Shown: positions 51,877-60,696 of the stretch, piece after piece
Layout of the letters: every line of letters begins with the position of its first letter
Numbering within the stretch: position 1 is the first letter of the stretch
DNA from: Oligoflexia bacterium
Lineage (GTDB): Bacteria > Bdellovibrionota > UBA1018 > CAIPTA01
DNA: 64,000 nucleotides
Direction of reading: 5' to 3'
Assembly: GCA_023954355.1 (NCBI GenBank)
Contig: JAMLID010000004.1
Location: 1-64,000 of the forward strand
Position numbers and translations under genes: made by a program
The notes under the pieces: generated by a model
Databases searched by the model: none
Told to the model about the DNA's origin: nothing
Seen by the model: only the letters and a program-made list of their open reading frames with translations

Positions 51877-52412
51877 TCGATTTTATTCAAAACCAATTAC
51901 CTACTATTTTGTATATTACGTTTTGTGTATTTAGTGTCTTGTTCGGGCTAGGGGTAATTTTTCTAAAAAACCCAGTATCCGCAGCGTTTTCGTTAATACT
52001 TGTGTTTCTAAATGTAGCTGGAATCTTTGCTCTACAACATGCCTTCTTTATTGCGGCAGTCCAGGTACTAGTATACGCAGGTGCGATCATGGTTCTCTTT
52101 ATTTTCGTAATTATGCTCTTGAGTGTTGAGCATGTAGAAAAAGATTGGCCAAAGAAACAAGCTTATTTGCCAATACCGATAGCACTATCGGTAGCTCTTG
52201 CTGGGGTTTTTATTTACGCAATTCTAAATACCAATTTTCATATTACTAAGGGGCCTTATTCTGTTGAGAGAATTGAAGAATTAGGCGGAAATATTACAGT
52301 TTTGTCACAACATATGTTTTCACTTTACGCTGTCCCCTTTTTAGCCGTGGGGATGCTTTTAAGTATTGCCGTTGTTGGCGCAGTTGTTTTAGCAAAAAGG
52401 AAGGTCGAATAA
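51873..52412 (+). CDS. nuoJ: NuoJ, NADH-quinone oxidoreductase subunit J
   Basis: 179 residues, five transmembrane helices. The conserved AVQVLVYAGAIMVLFIFVIMLL helix, which contains the pi-bulge important for coupling, is present. A typical FLAVGMLLSIAVVGAVVLAKRK end follows. It overlaps nuoI by 4 nt and precedes nuoK by three bases. Confidence 0.95.
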   Translation: MIDFIQNQLPTILYITFCVFSVLFGLGVIFLKNPVSAAFSLILVFLNVAGIFALQHAFFIAAVQVLVYAGAIMVLFIFVIMLLSVEHVEKDWPKKQAYLPIPIALSVALAGVFIYAILNTNFHITKGPYSVERIEELGGNITVLSQHMFSLYAVPFLAVGMLLSIAVVGAVVLAKRKVE

Positions 52413-52415
52413 TTT

Positions 52416-52730
52416 ATGGCAGAGTTTGATATAGTTCATCATCCGGCTTTAATTACAGCGGCAATTTTATTTTCTATCGGCCTTGTGGGAATTAGCTTAA
52501 GACGAAGCATTATTTCAATGCTTATGTGTATAGAGCTTATGCTTACAGGTGTAAACTTAACTTTAGTTACTTATGCACACCAAAACCAAGATTTAACAGG
52601 TCAATTAATGGTATTTTTTATTATAACAGTGGCCGCAGCAGAGGGTGCTGTAGGTCTTGGCTTGTTGATTTCCTTATTTAGAAATCAACAAACTGTTAGT
52701 ACTGCAGATTTAAGTAAAATGAAGGAATAG
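52416..52730 (+). CDS. nuoK: NuoK, NADH-quinone oxidoreductase subunit K
   Basis: 104 residues, three transmembrane helices. Both essential glutamates are in place: Glu40 in MCIELMLTGVNL and Glu76 in AAAEGAVGL. It is the canonical proton-path subunit linking NuoJ with the antiporter-type subunits. Confidence 0.96.
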   Translation: MAEFDIVHHPALITAAILFSIGLVGISLRRSIISMLMCIELMLTGVNLTLVTYAHQNQDLTGQLMVFFIITVAAAEGAVGLGLLISLFRNQQTVSTADLSKMKE

Positions 52731-52739
52731 AGGAAAAAA

Positions 52740-54677
52740 ATGGCACTTCAAACAAATTTACTTCTTTGGATCATTTTGCTGCCATTGATAGGAAGTGCAG
52801 TAAACGGAATTTTTGGGGCAATACCTTGGAAGACTTTCCCAAGAATACCTGCTACAGCATCTGGTTTTGTGGCTACGGGTAGCGTATTTTTAGCGTTTCT
52901 ATTAACTGTAAAGCTATTCTTATCTTTGATTGGCAATGGCGAAGTACAAACGTCTCTAGAGCAGATAGCGTTTGAGTGGATTCATGTAGGTGATTTTAAT
53001 ATTCCTATGGAATTTAGGATGGATGGACTATCTGGTCTACTTACTTTGGTGGTGACTGGTGTAGGTACTTTGATTCATCTCTACTCCATTGGATATATGG
53101 GGCATGACGAAAACCCTCAACGATATTTTAGCTATTTAAATCTATTTACTGCATCTATGTTGATTTTAATTCTAGGTGCAAACTTACCTATTCTCTTTAT
53201 AGGTTGGGAAGGTGTAGGCCTTTGTTCTTACTTGCTCATTGGATTTTGGTTTCAAGATATTGAAAAAGCTAAAGCAGGAAAAAAAGCTTTTGTGGTTAAT
53301 CGTGTAGGCGACCTAGCTTTTTTAATTGGGATGTTTTTGTTATTTCAAAATTTTAAAACACTTAATTTTCAAGAGCTCTCTTCTGCCTTAAGTAGTAGCT
53401 CGGTAGAAATAGGCTTTGGTATTTTAACTTTAATTTCTCTTCTACTTTTTATCGGAGCAACAGGAAAGTCTGCTCAATTACCTCTATTTGTTTGGCTACC
53501 AGATGCAATGGCAGGGCCAACACCAGTTTCTGCGTTAATTCATGCAGCTACGATGGTAACCGCAGGTGTCTACATGACTTGTAGAATGAGCTTTCTTTAT
53601 TCACTTACGCCGATCACTTCACTTGTTATTGCGGTTGTAGCCGTACTGACTGCATTTGTGGCGGCTACAATTGCTATTGTACAAAATGATATTAAGAAAG
53701 TGCTCGCCTACTCTACTGTAAGCCAGTTGGGATATATGTTTCTTGCTGTAGGAGTTGGTGCCTATGTAACAGCTATTTTTCATCTGATGACTCACGCATT
53801 TTTTAAAGCATTAATGTTTTTAGGCTCAGGTTCAGTGATTCACGCATGTGATGGTGAGCAAGATATGAGAAAAATGGGCGGATTAAAAGAATACATGCCG
53901 ATAACTTACTGGACATTTGCTATTGGTACCTTGGCGATTTCTGGTATTCCTATTTTCTCTGGTTTTTTCTCTAAAGACGAAATTCTTTGGCAAACTTTTT
54001 CAAGTCCTCTAGGAGGATTGCCTCTTTATATCATTGGTCTTATGACAGCAGGACTTACTGCTACTTATATGGGTAGGCTTTTTTTCATGACTTTTCATGG
54101 GAAAAACCGCGCATCTGAAAAAGTTCGCTCTCACTTACATGAATCTCCATTAGTAATGACTATACCTTTAATGGTTTTAGCTTTTTTGGCCGCCCTTGGT
54201 GGTTTCCTTGGCTTTCCTCATTTTATGGGCGGACATGTTTTTCCAAATGCATTAGAACATCTTCTGCATGGTATTCTACCTTTAAACCAAGGGCACGGAT
54301 CTGCTGCAATGGAATGGGGTCTAGTTTTGGTTTCTGTTTTAGTGGCAAGTGGTGGTTTATTTTTAGCTAGTCGTATTTATATTCAAAATCCTGAAAAACA
54401 AGCGAGTGGCCCTCTCGTTTCATTTTTAGAAAATAGCTACTATTTGAATGAGCTTTATGAAGCTATTTTCGTGAGACCCATACAAGCCTTTTCAATATTC
54501 TTATGGAAAATTATTGATGTTATTTTAATTGATGGTTTTGTACTTGTTTTAGGCAAAGGGTCAAAGTTTTTCGGATCACATTTTAGAACCTTACAGACGG
54601 GGAAGCTAGAGCACTACTTATTGGCCTTCATTGGTGGATTAGTTAGCTTAGCGATACTCTATATGTTTTTGATTTAG
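52740..54677 (+). CDS. nuoL: NuoL, NADH-quinone oxidoreductase subunit L
   Basis: 645 residues. Antiporter-type subunit with the long lateral helix at the C-terminus. Key residues are present: FIGWEGVGLCSYLLIG (helix-5 Glu), GKSAQLPLFVWLPDAMAGPTPVSALIHAATMVTAGVYM (helix-7 Lys and helix-8 His). It ends with RTLQTGKLEHYLL and a last helix. Follows nuoK by nine bases behind a gaggaa site. Confidence 0.97.
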   Translation: MALQTNLLLWIILLPLIGSAVNGIFGAIPWKTFPRIPATASGFVATGSVFLAFLLTVKLFLSLIGNGEVQTSLEQIAFEWIHVGDFNIPMEFRMDGLSGLLTLVVTGVGTLIHLYSIGYMGHDENPQRYFSYLNLFTASMLILILGANLPILFIGWEGVGLCSYLLIGFWFQDIEKAKAGKKAFVVNRVGDLAFLIGMFLLFQNFKTLNFQELSSALSSSSVEIGFGILTLISLLLFIGATGKSAQLPLFVWLPDAMAGPTPVSALIHAATMVTAGVYMTCRMSFLYSLTPITSLVIAVVAVLTAFVAATIAIVQNDIKKVLAYSTVSQLGYMFLAVGVGAYVTAIFHLMTHAFFKALMFLGSGSVIHACDGEQDMRKMGGLKEYMPITYWTFAIGTLAISGIPIFSGFFSKDEILWQTFSSPLGGLPLYIIGLMTAGLTATYMGRLFFMTFHGKNRASEKVRSHLHESPLVMTIPLMVLAFLAALGGFLGFPHFMGGHVFPNALEHLLHGILPLNQGHGSAAMEWGLVLVSVLVASGGLFLASRIYIQNPEKQASGPLVSFLENSYYLNELYEAIFVRPIQAFSIFLWKIIDVILIDGFVLVLGKGSKFFGSHFRTLQTGKLEHYLLAFIGGLVSLAILYMFLI

Positions 54678-54695
54678 AACTTGAAAGAGGAATAG

Positions 54696-55238
54696 ATGCA
54701 AAATTTTGCTTATCCATTAACTACGTTAATTTTTTTACCGTCCATTTTAGCTGTATTTTTACTCTTTGTTCCAAAGAAGAATGAAGACATCAGTAAAATT
54801 TTAGCCTTAGTTGGTAGTACTTTAGTTTTTATTTTTTCTATCTATGTATATTGTATTTTAGATTTTAGCCAAAATGGCTATTTGCTTCTTGAAACCAAAG
54901 AATGGCTCAGAGGCATTGGCACTAAATATTCAGTTGGGATTGATGGAATTAGTGTTTACTTAGTTCTATTAACAACATTTCTTATTCCTTTAATCGTTTT
55001 GTCTACTTGGCGAGCTGTAGAAAAAGGAGTACGAGAATATCTTATTTTTCTTCTATTTTTAGAAACAGCAGTTTTAGGAGCATTCCTAGCACTTGATCTA
55101 TTTTTATTTTATATCTTTTGGGAAGCCATGTTGATTCCAATGTTTTTCTTAATTGGAATATGGGGCGGTAAAGAAAGAATCTACGCTGCACAAAAATTCC
55201 ATATTTGTACACTTTTGCTGGCTCAGTACCCATGTTGA
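54696..55238 (+). CDS. nuoM: NuoM, N-terminal part (gene split by frameshift)
   Basis: 180 residues in frame. True NuoM sequence runs to about Lys167-Phe168 (AAQKF), with the essential Glu143 in FYIFWEAMLIP. After that, the frame gives unlike sequence (HICTLLLAQYPC) and stops. The expected continuation IYTFAGSVPML is found in another frame from 55205. Restoring it needs one added or two removed bases between about 55195 and 55210. I cannot tell a sequencing or assembly error from a real mutation. Confidence 0.85.
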   Translation: MQNFAYPLTTLIFLPSILAVFLLFVPKKNEDISKILALVGSTLVFIFSIYVYCILDFSQNGYLLLETKEWLRGIGTKYSVGIDGISVYLVLLTTFLIPLIVLSTWRAVEKGVREYLIFLLFLETAVLGAFLALDLFLFYIFWEAMLIPMFFLIGIWGGKERIYAAQKFHICTLLLAQYPC

Positions 55239-56290
55239 TAGCGATTATTTATTTGGTTTTCAGAAATAAAAGCTACAGCTGGTTTATGTCATCTAGCCTT
55301 ATGGATATTATGAAACTAAATATTTCAGCAGATGGCGGCATGATGAGCCCACAAGCATTGGTCTTTTTTGCTTTCTTTCTGGCATTTGCTATTAAGGTGC
55401 CACTTTTTCCCTTTCACACATGGTTGCCAGATGCCCACGTTCAAGCGCCTACTGGAGGTTCTGTAATATTAGCTGGAGTATTATTAAAACTGGGTGGGTA
55501 TGGATTGATTCGCTTTGCGATGCCATTAGCGCCTACGATTTTGCCTACTATATCTCCATATATAATGTGTATTTCTGCCATAGCAATCGTATATGGCGCA
55601 TGTCTCGCGATTGCACAAACAGATATTAAGAAGTTGGTTGCTTACAGTTCTGTAAGTCATATGGGCTATGTTATTTTAGGGTTATTTGCGCTCAATGAAA
55701 TCGGTGTTACTGGCGCTATTTACCAGATGTTGAACCACGGAATTTCTACAGGCGCACTATTTTTATTGGTTGGTATTCTCTATGAAAGAACGCATACGCG
55801 AGATATTTCTGCCTATTCAGGAATCGCAAAGACAATACCTATTTTTTCAATAGTAATGATTATTGTAACTTTTAGCTCTATAGCCCTACCTGGGACAAAT
55901 GGATTCATTGGAGAGTTTTTAATTCTTCAAGGGAGTTTTTTAACAAATGCTATAGCAACAATAGTCGCTGCTACTGGTGTGATTTTAGGGGCTGTCTATA
56001 TGCTTTGGCTTTGTCAAAGAATTCTATTTGGCGAAGAGCATGTTGAGAGAAAAAAAGATCTTACTGATATTAATTGGAGAGAGGCGCTCTATTTAGCTCC
56101 GTTTGTAATTTTAATAATTTATATGGGAGTATATCCAAAGCCCTTTTTAAATAAATTAGAGCCTGCTGTTAAGAATTTTATTGCTGTAGTAAATGTGGTA
56201 CCTCCAGCGTCAGAATCAGGTGCTGAAGAGCAAGAAGAAGTCAAAAAATCACAGATAAGAGAGAGTTTATATGTTTCCAGAACTAATTAA
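55205..56290 (+). CDS. nuoM: NuoM, C-terminal part (gene split by frameshift)
   Basis: About 361 residues that continue the NuoM sequence: YTFAGSVPMLIAI, then KVPLFPFHTWLPDAHVQAPTGGSV with the helix-7 lysine, AGVLLKLGGYGLIRF with the second lysine, and DIKKLVAYSSVSHMG. There is no ribosome-binding site or convincing start, so it is not an independent gene. Together the two parts have the full NuoM length of about 530. The 3' end overlaps nuoN by 20 nt. Confidence 0.85.
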   Translation: MYTFAGSVPMLIAIIYLVFRNKSYSWFMSSSLMDIMKLNISADGGMMSPQALVFFAFFLAFAIKVPLFPFHTWLPDAHVQAPTGGSVILAGVLLKLGGYGLIRFAMPLAPTILPTISPYIMCISAIAIVYGACLAIAQTDIKKLVAYSSVSHMGYVILGLFALNEIGVTGAIYQMLNHGISTGALFLLVGILYERTHTRDISAYSGIAKTIPIFSIVMIIVTFSSIALPGTNGFIGEFLILQGSFLTNAIATIVAATGVILGAVYMLWLCQRILFGEEHVERKKDLTDINWREALYLAPFVILIIYMGVYPKPFLNKLEPAVKNFIAVVNVVPPASESGAEEQEEVKKSQIRESLYVSRTN

Positions 56291-57776
56291 TCCTGAGAAT
56301 TTATATTTATCAAGAATTCAAATGAATGCTTTGATGCCAATTTTAATTTTAACTGGAGGCGTTTTATTCTCGATGCTTCTAGCAACTGTAAAAATTGGAA
56401 GTATAAAAACAAACCTACTGGTTTTTGGTTTTACCGTTTTCACACTAGTGCTTTCATTGCTGTGGACAATTACTCACTGGGTACATGAACCTACGCCAAT
56501 TTTTACAAATATTTTAGCAATGGATTATTTTAGTTGTTTCTTTAGTGTTTTAATTCTAGCGGCGACTATATTGACGGTTATTTCATCTTATAGCTATTTA
56601 GAAAAAATAAATATTCATTACTCCGAGTTTTACCCCCTTCTATTAACAGCTACTCTTGGAATGCTTTTATTGGTTTCTTCTACGGAGCTTTTGACACTAT
56701 TTGTTTCTTTAGAATTGATGAGTTTGACTGTTTATATTTTAGTAGGCTTGCGTAGAAAAATATCTATTAGTAATGAAGCAGCTATTAAGTATTTTATTAC
56801 AGGTAGCGTAGCTAGTGCAGTGCTTTTGTACGGAATAGCTATGATTTATGGAGCGCTTAACTCTACTAAAATATCAGAAATTTCTGCATTTTTGGCACAA
56901 CAAGGATCTGAGCAAATATGGTCTAGTCACACTCTTCTTCTAGGTTTTGTTTTATTAATAGTTGGATTTTTATTTAAGATAGCAGTTGCTCCATTTCATA
57001 TGTGGACACCAGATGTTTATGAAGGAGCACCAACAAATATTACTTCTTATATGGCGACGGCACTTAAGGCGGCAGTGTTTGCGTCTTTAATCCGTATTAT
57101 GGATGGAATGGTAGGAAATCAAGGAGTATCACTTATAGGAGCGTTTGGTGATATTTTTTATAACACACTATGGGTACTAGCTTTGCTTACTATGATAGTT
57201 GGAAACTTCGTCGCCCTTATGCAAAGTAATTTTAAGAGACTCATGGCTTACTCTGCTATCGCACATACCGGGTATTTGCTTGTAGGAATCCTAACTGGAC
57301 CTATGGCAGGATATTCTGGAGTACTTTTCTACTTAGTAGCATATACAGCAATGAATATCGGTGTCTTCATTGTAATAAGTCTAGTGAATCTTAAAGAAGA
57401 AGTTAAAATTTCTGATTTAAGAGGTTTTGGTAGAAAAAATCCAGTCACGGCAAGCATTTTGACTTTGTTTTTATTAAGTTTATCTGGGATTCCTCCCACT
57501 GCTGGTTTTGTGGCAAAATATTTTCTGTTTACTAAAGCAATAGAAGCAGACGAAGTTTTATTGTCTCTAGCAGCAGTGATTACGAGTGTAGTATCAGTTT
57601 ACTATTATTTAAGAATAGTAGTAATTATGTATATGTCAGAAGAATCTAGTGAGGTTGAGGTTCAAAGAAGCCCGTTGGCCTATTTCGCACTAGCTGTATG
57701 TGTATTTTTAACATTAAATTACGGTATTTTTCCTAGCGGTTTAATTCACGCTGCTCAAAAGGCTGTAATTTTTTAA
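56271..57776 (+). CDS. nuoN: NuoN, NADH-quinone oxidoreductase subunit N
   Basis: 501 residues. FVSLELMSLTVYILVGL (helix-5 Glu), EAAIKYFITGSVASA, FKIAVAPFHMWTPDVYEGAPT (helix-7 Lys), TALKAAVFASL and FKRLMAYSAIAHTGY are all NuoN blocks. It is the last gene of the nuo series. The TAA at 57774-57776 abuts the stop of the opposing receiver gene. Confidence 0.96.
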   Translation: MFPELINPENLYLSRIQMNALMPILILTGGVLFSMLLATVKIGSIKTNLLVFGFTVFTLVLSLLWTITHWVHEPTPIFTNILAMDYFSCFFSVLILAATILTVISSYSYLEKINIHYSEFYPLLLTATLGMLLLVSSTELLTLFVSLELMSLTVYILVGLRRKISISNEAAIKYFITGSVASAVLLYGIAMIYGALNSTKISEISAFLAQQGSEQIWSSHTLLLGFVLLIVGFLFKIAVAPFHMWTPDVYEGAPTNITSYMATALKAAVFASLIRIMDGMVGNQGVSLIGAFGDIFYNTLWVLALLTMIVGNFVALMQSNFKRLMAYSAIAHTGYLLVGILTGPMAGYSGVLFYLVAYTAMNIGVFIVISLVNLKEEVKISDLRGFGRKNPVTASILTLFLLSLSGIPPTAGFVAKYFLFTKAIEADEVLLSLAAVITSVVSVYYYLRIVVIMYMSEESSEVEVQRSPLAYFALAVCVFLTLNYGIFPSGLIHAAQKAVIF

Positions 57777-58130
57777 TTAGACCACAAGCTTTAGTAAGTC
57801 GTGAATATCGTCAAAAGGTTTTTTTAAAACAGCATTCGCGCCTAGAGACATAAATTGTTCTCTAACTGTATTGTCACTAAATGCTGTCATCATGTATATT
57901 TTCGCTTGAGGAAACTTTGTTCGAGCTGATGCTAAAATGTCAGACCCACTAACTTCTGGCATAAGATAATCAATAAAAAATATATCAAACGAATTATTTT
58001 TATTAGTTGTTAAATACTCCAAGGCTTCAGATCCACTATTAAAAACAGTTACCTCGTGCTGATTTTTTTCCAATAGTCTTTGAATTGCTTTAGAAATAAT
58101 TTTTTCATCATCGACTAGAAAAATCTTCAT
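57777..58130 (-). CDS. CheY-like single-domain response regulator
   Basis: 117 residues, receiver domain only. Acidic pocket Asp7-Asp8 (LVDDEK), phosphoacceptor Asp54 (FIDYLMP), Thr82 (MMTAFSD) and Lys104 (KKPFDD) are in place. No output domain, so it acts by protein contact or phosphotransfer. It starts one base after the histidine kinase gene, so the two form a pair at the end of the fliS operon. Confidence 0.92.
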   Translation of the reverse strand: MKIFLVDDEKIISKAIQRLLEKNQHEVTVFNSGSEALEYLTTNKNNSFDIFFIDYLMPEVSGSDILASARTKFPQAKIYMMTAFSDNTVREQFMSLGANAVLKKPFDDIHDLLKLVV

Positions 58131-58131
58131 T

Positions 58132-60078
58132 TCAAAATGATCCTCTGTTTAGTGTAATTATAAATTCAGTGCCACTAGGTGTGCTGCTGCTGATTTCTAT
58201 TTCACCGTTTATTTTTTTTACTAAATTTCTAACGATAGACAATCCTAAGCCTGTACCGAATCCCTCTGCTTTTGTAGTAACAAAAGGATCAAATACATTT
58301 TTTAGTTTTTCTTTTGGTATGCCTGGTCCAGTATCACGAACCTTAATAATAACTTTACTGCTTTCTTCTAAAGAAGAAATAAATATCTTTCCTTGGCTGT
58401 TCATTGCTTGGCAGGCATTTGTTATTAAATTAAAGAGTACTTGTTGCAAAATCCCTATGCTTGCTAGGGCAAATATTTTTTCAGGCTCACTAGTTATTAT
58501 TATCTCTACACCTTTTGAAGCAGACTTAGTAAATACAACTGTAGATCGAATAACATCTATTACATCAATATTTTTTAAGCTAGTGTCCGTATCTTGTGTG
58601 AATCCTAAAAGATCATCAATAATTTTTTTCGATCGCCATGCTGCCGAACGAATCTCTTGAATATCTTCTAATTGATTTGAATTTAGTGACTCACTCATTA
58701 ATAGTTGGCTAGTTGCCAGAATCCCAGCTATTGGATTGTTGATTTCATGTGCGATTGCGCCAACAACACGACCTAGAGCAGCCATTTTCTCAGACTGAAT
58801 TAACTTAGAACTTAATTCAGATTCTTTAGACACATCTCTATAAAATTGAAAATAATATTTATCTATTCCTGATCTTATTCCATAAGACCAGGCTAATAAA
58901 TCTCTTTTGATAGTGCCTCTAGTTTGTATTCTTGCACCGAAGGGTCCATATTGCTCATTTTTAATCGGACAACTATTACAAGGAGTTCTTCTATTGGCCA
59001 ATAGACTAAAACATTTTCTACCCTTAACTTTTTTAACATCAACATCTACCAAAGTAGCGAATGGCCGATTTGCTTTTACTATATTGAATCCAGAATCAAC
59101 TACAGTTAATGGTTCTGAGATAGCATCAAAGGTAGAGCGCCATTCTTTGCTAGCTTGGCCTATGGCCTTTAGTGTGCAAACTTTCTCTAAAGCTAAGCAA
59201 AGTGGACCGTATGCAAGTTCAACTAGCCAGCGGTCGTTTTCATTAAATGGTATTAGTTGTCTTCGTATAAAGAGAAAAACGGCACCAGAAATTGATTTAG
59301 GTTTTCTGGGGAAATCTTTCATTCCTATGTTAAGGCTTAGGCCAAAAGACCATGGATGAATTGTTTTTTCATTTAAATAGCTATAATTCGGATCAGAGCT
59401 TTGAAATAAAGATGTTATGCTCTCATTTTCAAAACTAAATTTAGATAAATTTGTTCCTTTTTCTAGATTTAGTTTTGAGGGAAGCATTCTGTTTTCTTTA
59501 CTGATAATCCAAGAGTCAAGAATTTCGTTATTTTCGTCTTTTGAAAATAATATTAAGTCATCAAATTCTAAAGTAGTAGATAGTGAGTGTGCGGAAAGTG
59601 CAATATCTACCATTTCTTCTGATTTTGTACATTTATTCATTAGGCTAGTAACTAGTCCAACAATAGGATTTTTATCTAAATTAGCACCCCTTTTATGATG
59701 ATCTCTTAGAGCTAATAGTCTTTTATCTTTTTTCCAGTTTGAATATGCAATTAGCATGGATGACCTAATTTCATCTTTATTCCAATCGGAATAAAGAATC
59801 ATAGGAGTAAGTATTTTAGCTAGATTTGGGATTTTATCTGCAACACCCAGTACTACTAAGGGTGGCGAATTTTGCTTAGAAATCGTATTCAAATGCGATT
59901 GAAAGTAAAAAGACGGAGATAGTATAAAAACATCCGATGCTATTACATCTTGTTTTTCGATGGCTTCATCAATACTTTCTACACAATCAATCTTTTGAAA
60001 AGTATCTTCTAACTTATTTTTTAAGACTTCTAGCTCTTTATCTTTGCTGACGAAGCGAAATTTTAGGTCAAGTGTCAT
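58132..60078 (-). CDS. Hybrid-sensor style histidine kinase with GAF and PAS domains
   Basis: 648 residues, no obvious transmembrane segment, so probably cytoplasmic. The first 130 residues look like a receiver-type fold without the phosphorylation Asp. A GAF-like region follows (about 145-325), then a PAS (about 330-430) with Cys356, Cys367 and Cys370 (CNSCPI). The HisKA has His444 (AIAHEINNP). The ATPase has NLITNACQAM, RDTGPGIP and GFGTGLGLSIV. It probably phosphorylates the adjacent receiver. The signal is unknown; the cysteines could sense redox or metal. Confidence 0.9.
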   Translation of the reverse strand: MTLDLKFRFVSKDKELEVLKNKLEDTFQKIDCVESIDEAIEKQDVIASDVFILSPSFYFQSHLNTISKQNSPPLVVLGVADKIPNLAKILTPMILYSDWNKDEIRSSMLIAYSNWKKDKRLLALRDHHKRGANLDKNPIVGLVTSLMNKCTKSEEMVDIALSAHSLSTTLEFDDLILFSKDENNEILDSWIISKENRMLPSKLNLEKGTNLSKFSFENESITSLFQSSDPNYSYLNEKTIHPWSFGLSLNIGMKDFPRKPKSISGAVFLFIRRQLIPFNENDRWLVELAYGPLCLALEKVCTLKAIGQASKEWRSTFDAISEPLTVVDSGFNIVKANRPFATLVDVDVKKVKGRKCFSLLANRRTPCNSCPIKNEQYGPFGARIQTRGTIKRDLLAWSYGIRSGIDKYYFQFYRDVSKESELSSKLIQSEKMAALGRVVGAIAHEINNPIAGILATSQLLMSESLNSNQLEDIQEIRSAAWRSKKIIDDLLGFTQDTDTSLKNIDVIDVIRSTVVFTKSASKGVEIIITSEPEKIFALASIGILQQVLFNLITNACQAMNSQGKIFISSLEESSKVIIKVRDTGPGIPKEKLKNVFDPFVTTKAEGFGTGLGLSIVRNLVKKINGEIEISSSTPSGTEFIITLNRGSF

Positions 60079-60079
60079 C

Positions 60080-60694
60080 CTAAGAACACTTTAACCTCTG
60101 AAGCATAGGAATACCATAGTCTGCCATTTCGCGCAGAGCGTCTGGAAGCTCATTGCATAAGATATCAGCTAGCATTATGTAGTCGTTTTCTCTTTTGGCC
60201 GGTAATAACTCTTCAATTGCAGAAACTAATCGAACTTGAGCAATTCTTAGCGAAGAATCATTTGTATGAATTCCTTTATACTTCACTTTTAAAATACTTA
60301 GCGAAGCTAAAATCAATTGTGTCAAATTTTCTAGTCCGTCAACTAAGTGAATAAAATCTTGGTCAGCATCATTTACCATGCCCAATTTATAACGTTCTCC
60401 ATTTTTTTCACAATACAGTATTAATTTTTTAATATACGCCTTCGCGGAAGAAAGTGCTTCAAAAGCAAGCTCAGTTTGATCAATTGTAGTAATTTCTATT
60501 CTACCAATTTGATCGAGTGACTTCATACCTATTAGCGTTTCTTGGTCTTCATCTAATACACTGCCATTCACTTTTAAAATAGATACAACTTCAGATTTCA
60601 TGGCCAATTCTTTATTTAGTGACCTAATGAAATCAGCAAAGAGAGTGCTGCCACTTTTTTGTAAATTTTCGCCATTTATTTTTAAATCTGCCAT
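60080..60694 (-). CDS. Unknown protein in fliS operon
   Basis: 204 residues, soluble. The first 75 residues look like alternating strands (MADLKINGENL, then SVLDEDQETLIG and IGRIEITTID), possibly a beta-grasp-like domain. The rest is helical (about 80-195). No family recognised. Good ribosome-binding site (aaggag). It lies one base from the kinase gene and two from the gene upstream, so it probably belongs with the kinase pair or the flagellar genes. Confidence 0.55.
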   Translation of the reverse strand: MADLKINGENLQKSGSTLFADFIRSLNKELAMKSEVVSILKVNGSVLDEDQETLIGMKSLDQIGRIEITTIDQTELAFEALSSAKAYIKKLILYCEKNGERYKLGMVNDADQDFIHLVDGLENLTQLILASLSILKVKYKGIHTNDSSLRIAQVRLVSAIEELLPAKRENDYIMLADILCNELPDALREMADYGIPMLQRLKCS

Positions 60695-60696
60695 AG

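Noticed and set aside
55190-55210. Programmed -1 frameshift in nuoM
   Set aside because: There is a run of five A but no X XXY YYZ slippery heptamer in the right frame, and slipping there would insert a proline not expected in the helix.
58907-59359. 150-codon plus-strand ORF
   Set aside because: Antisense to the GAF/PAS part of the histidine kinase; no independent coding evidence.
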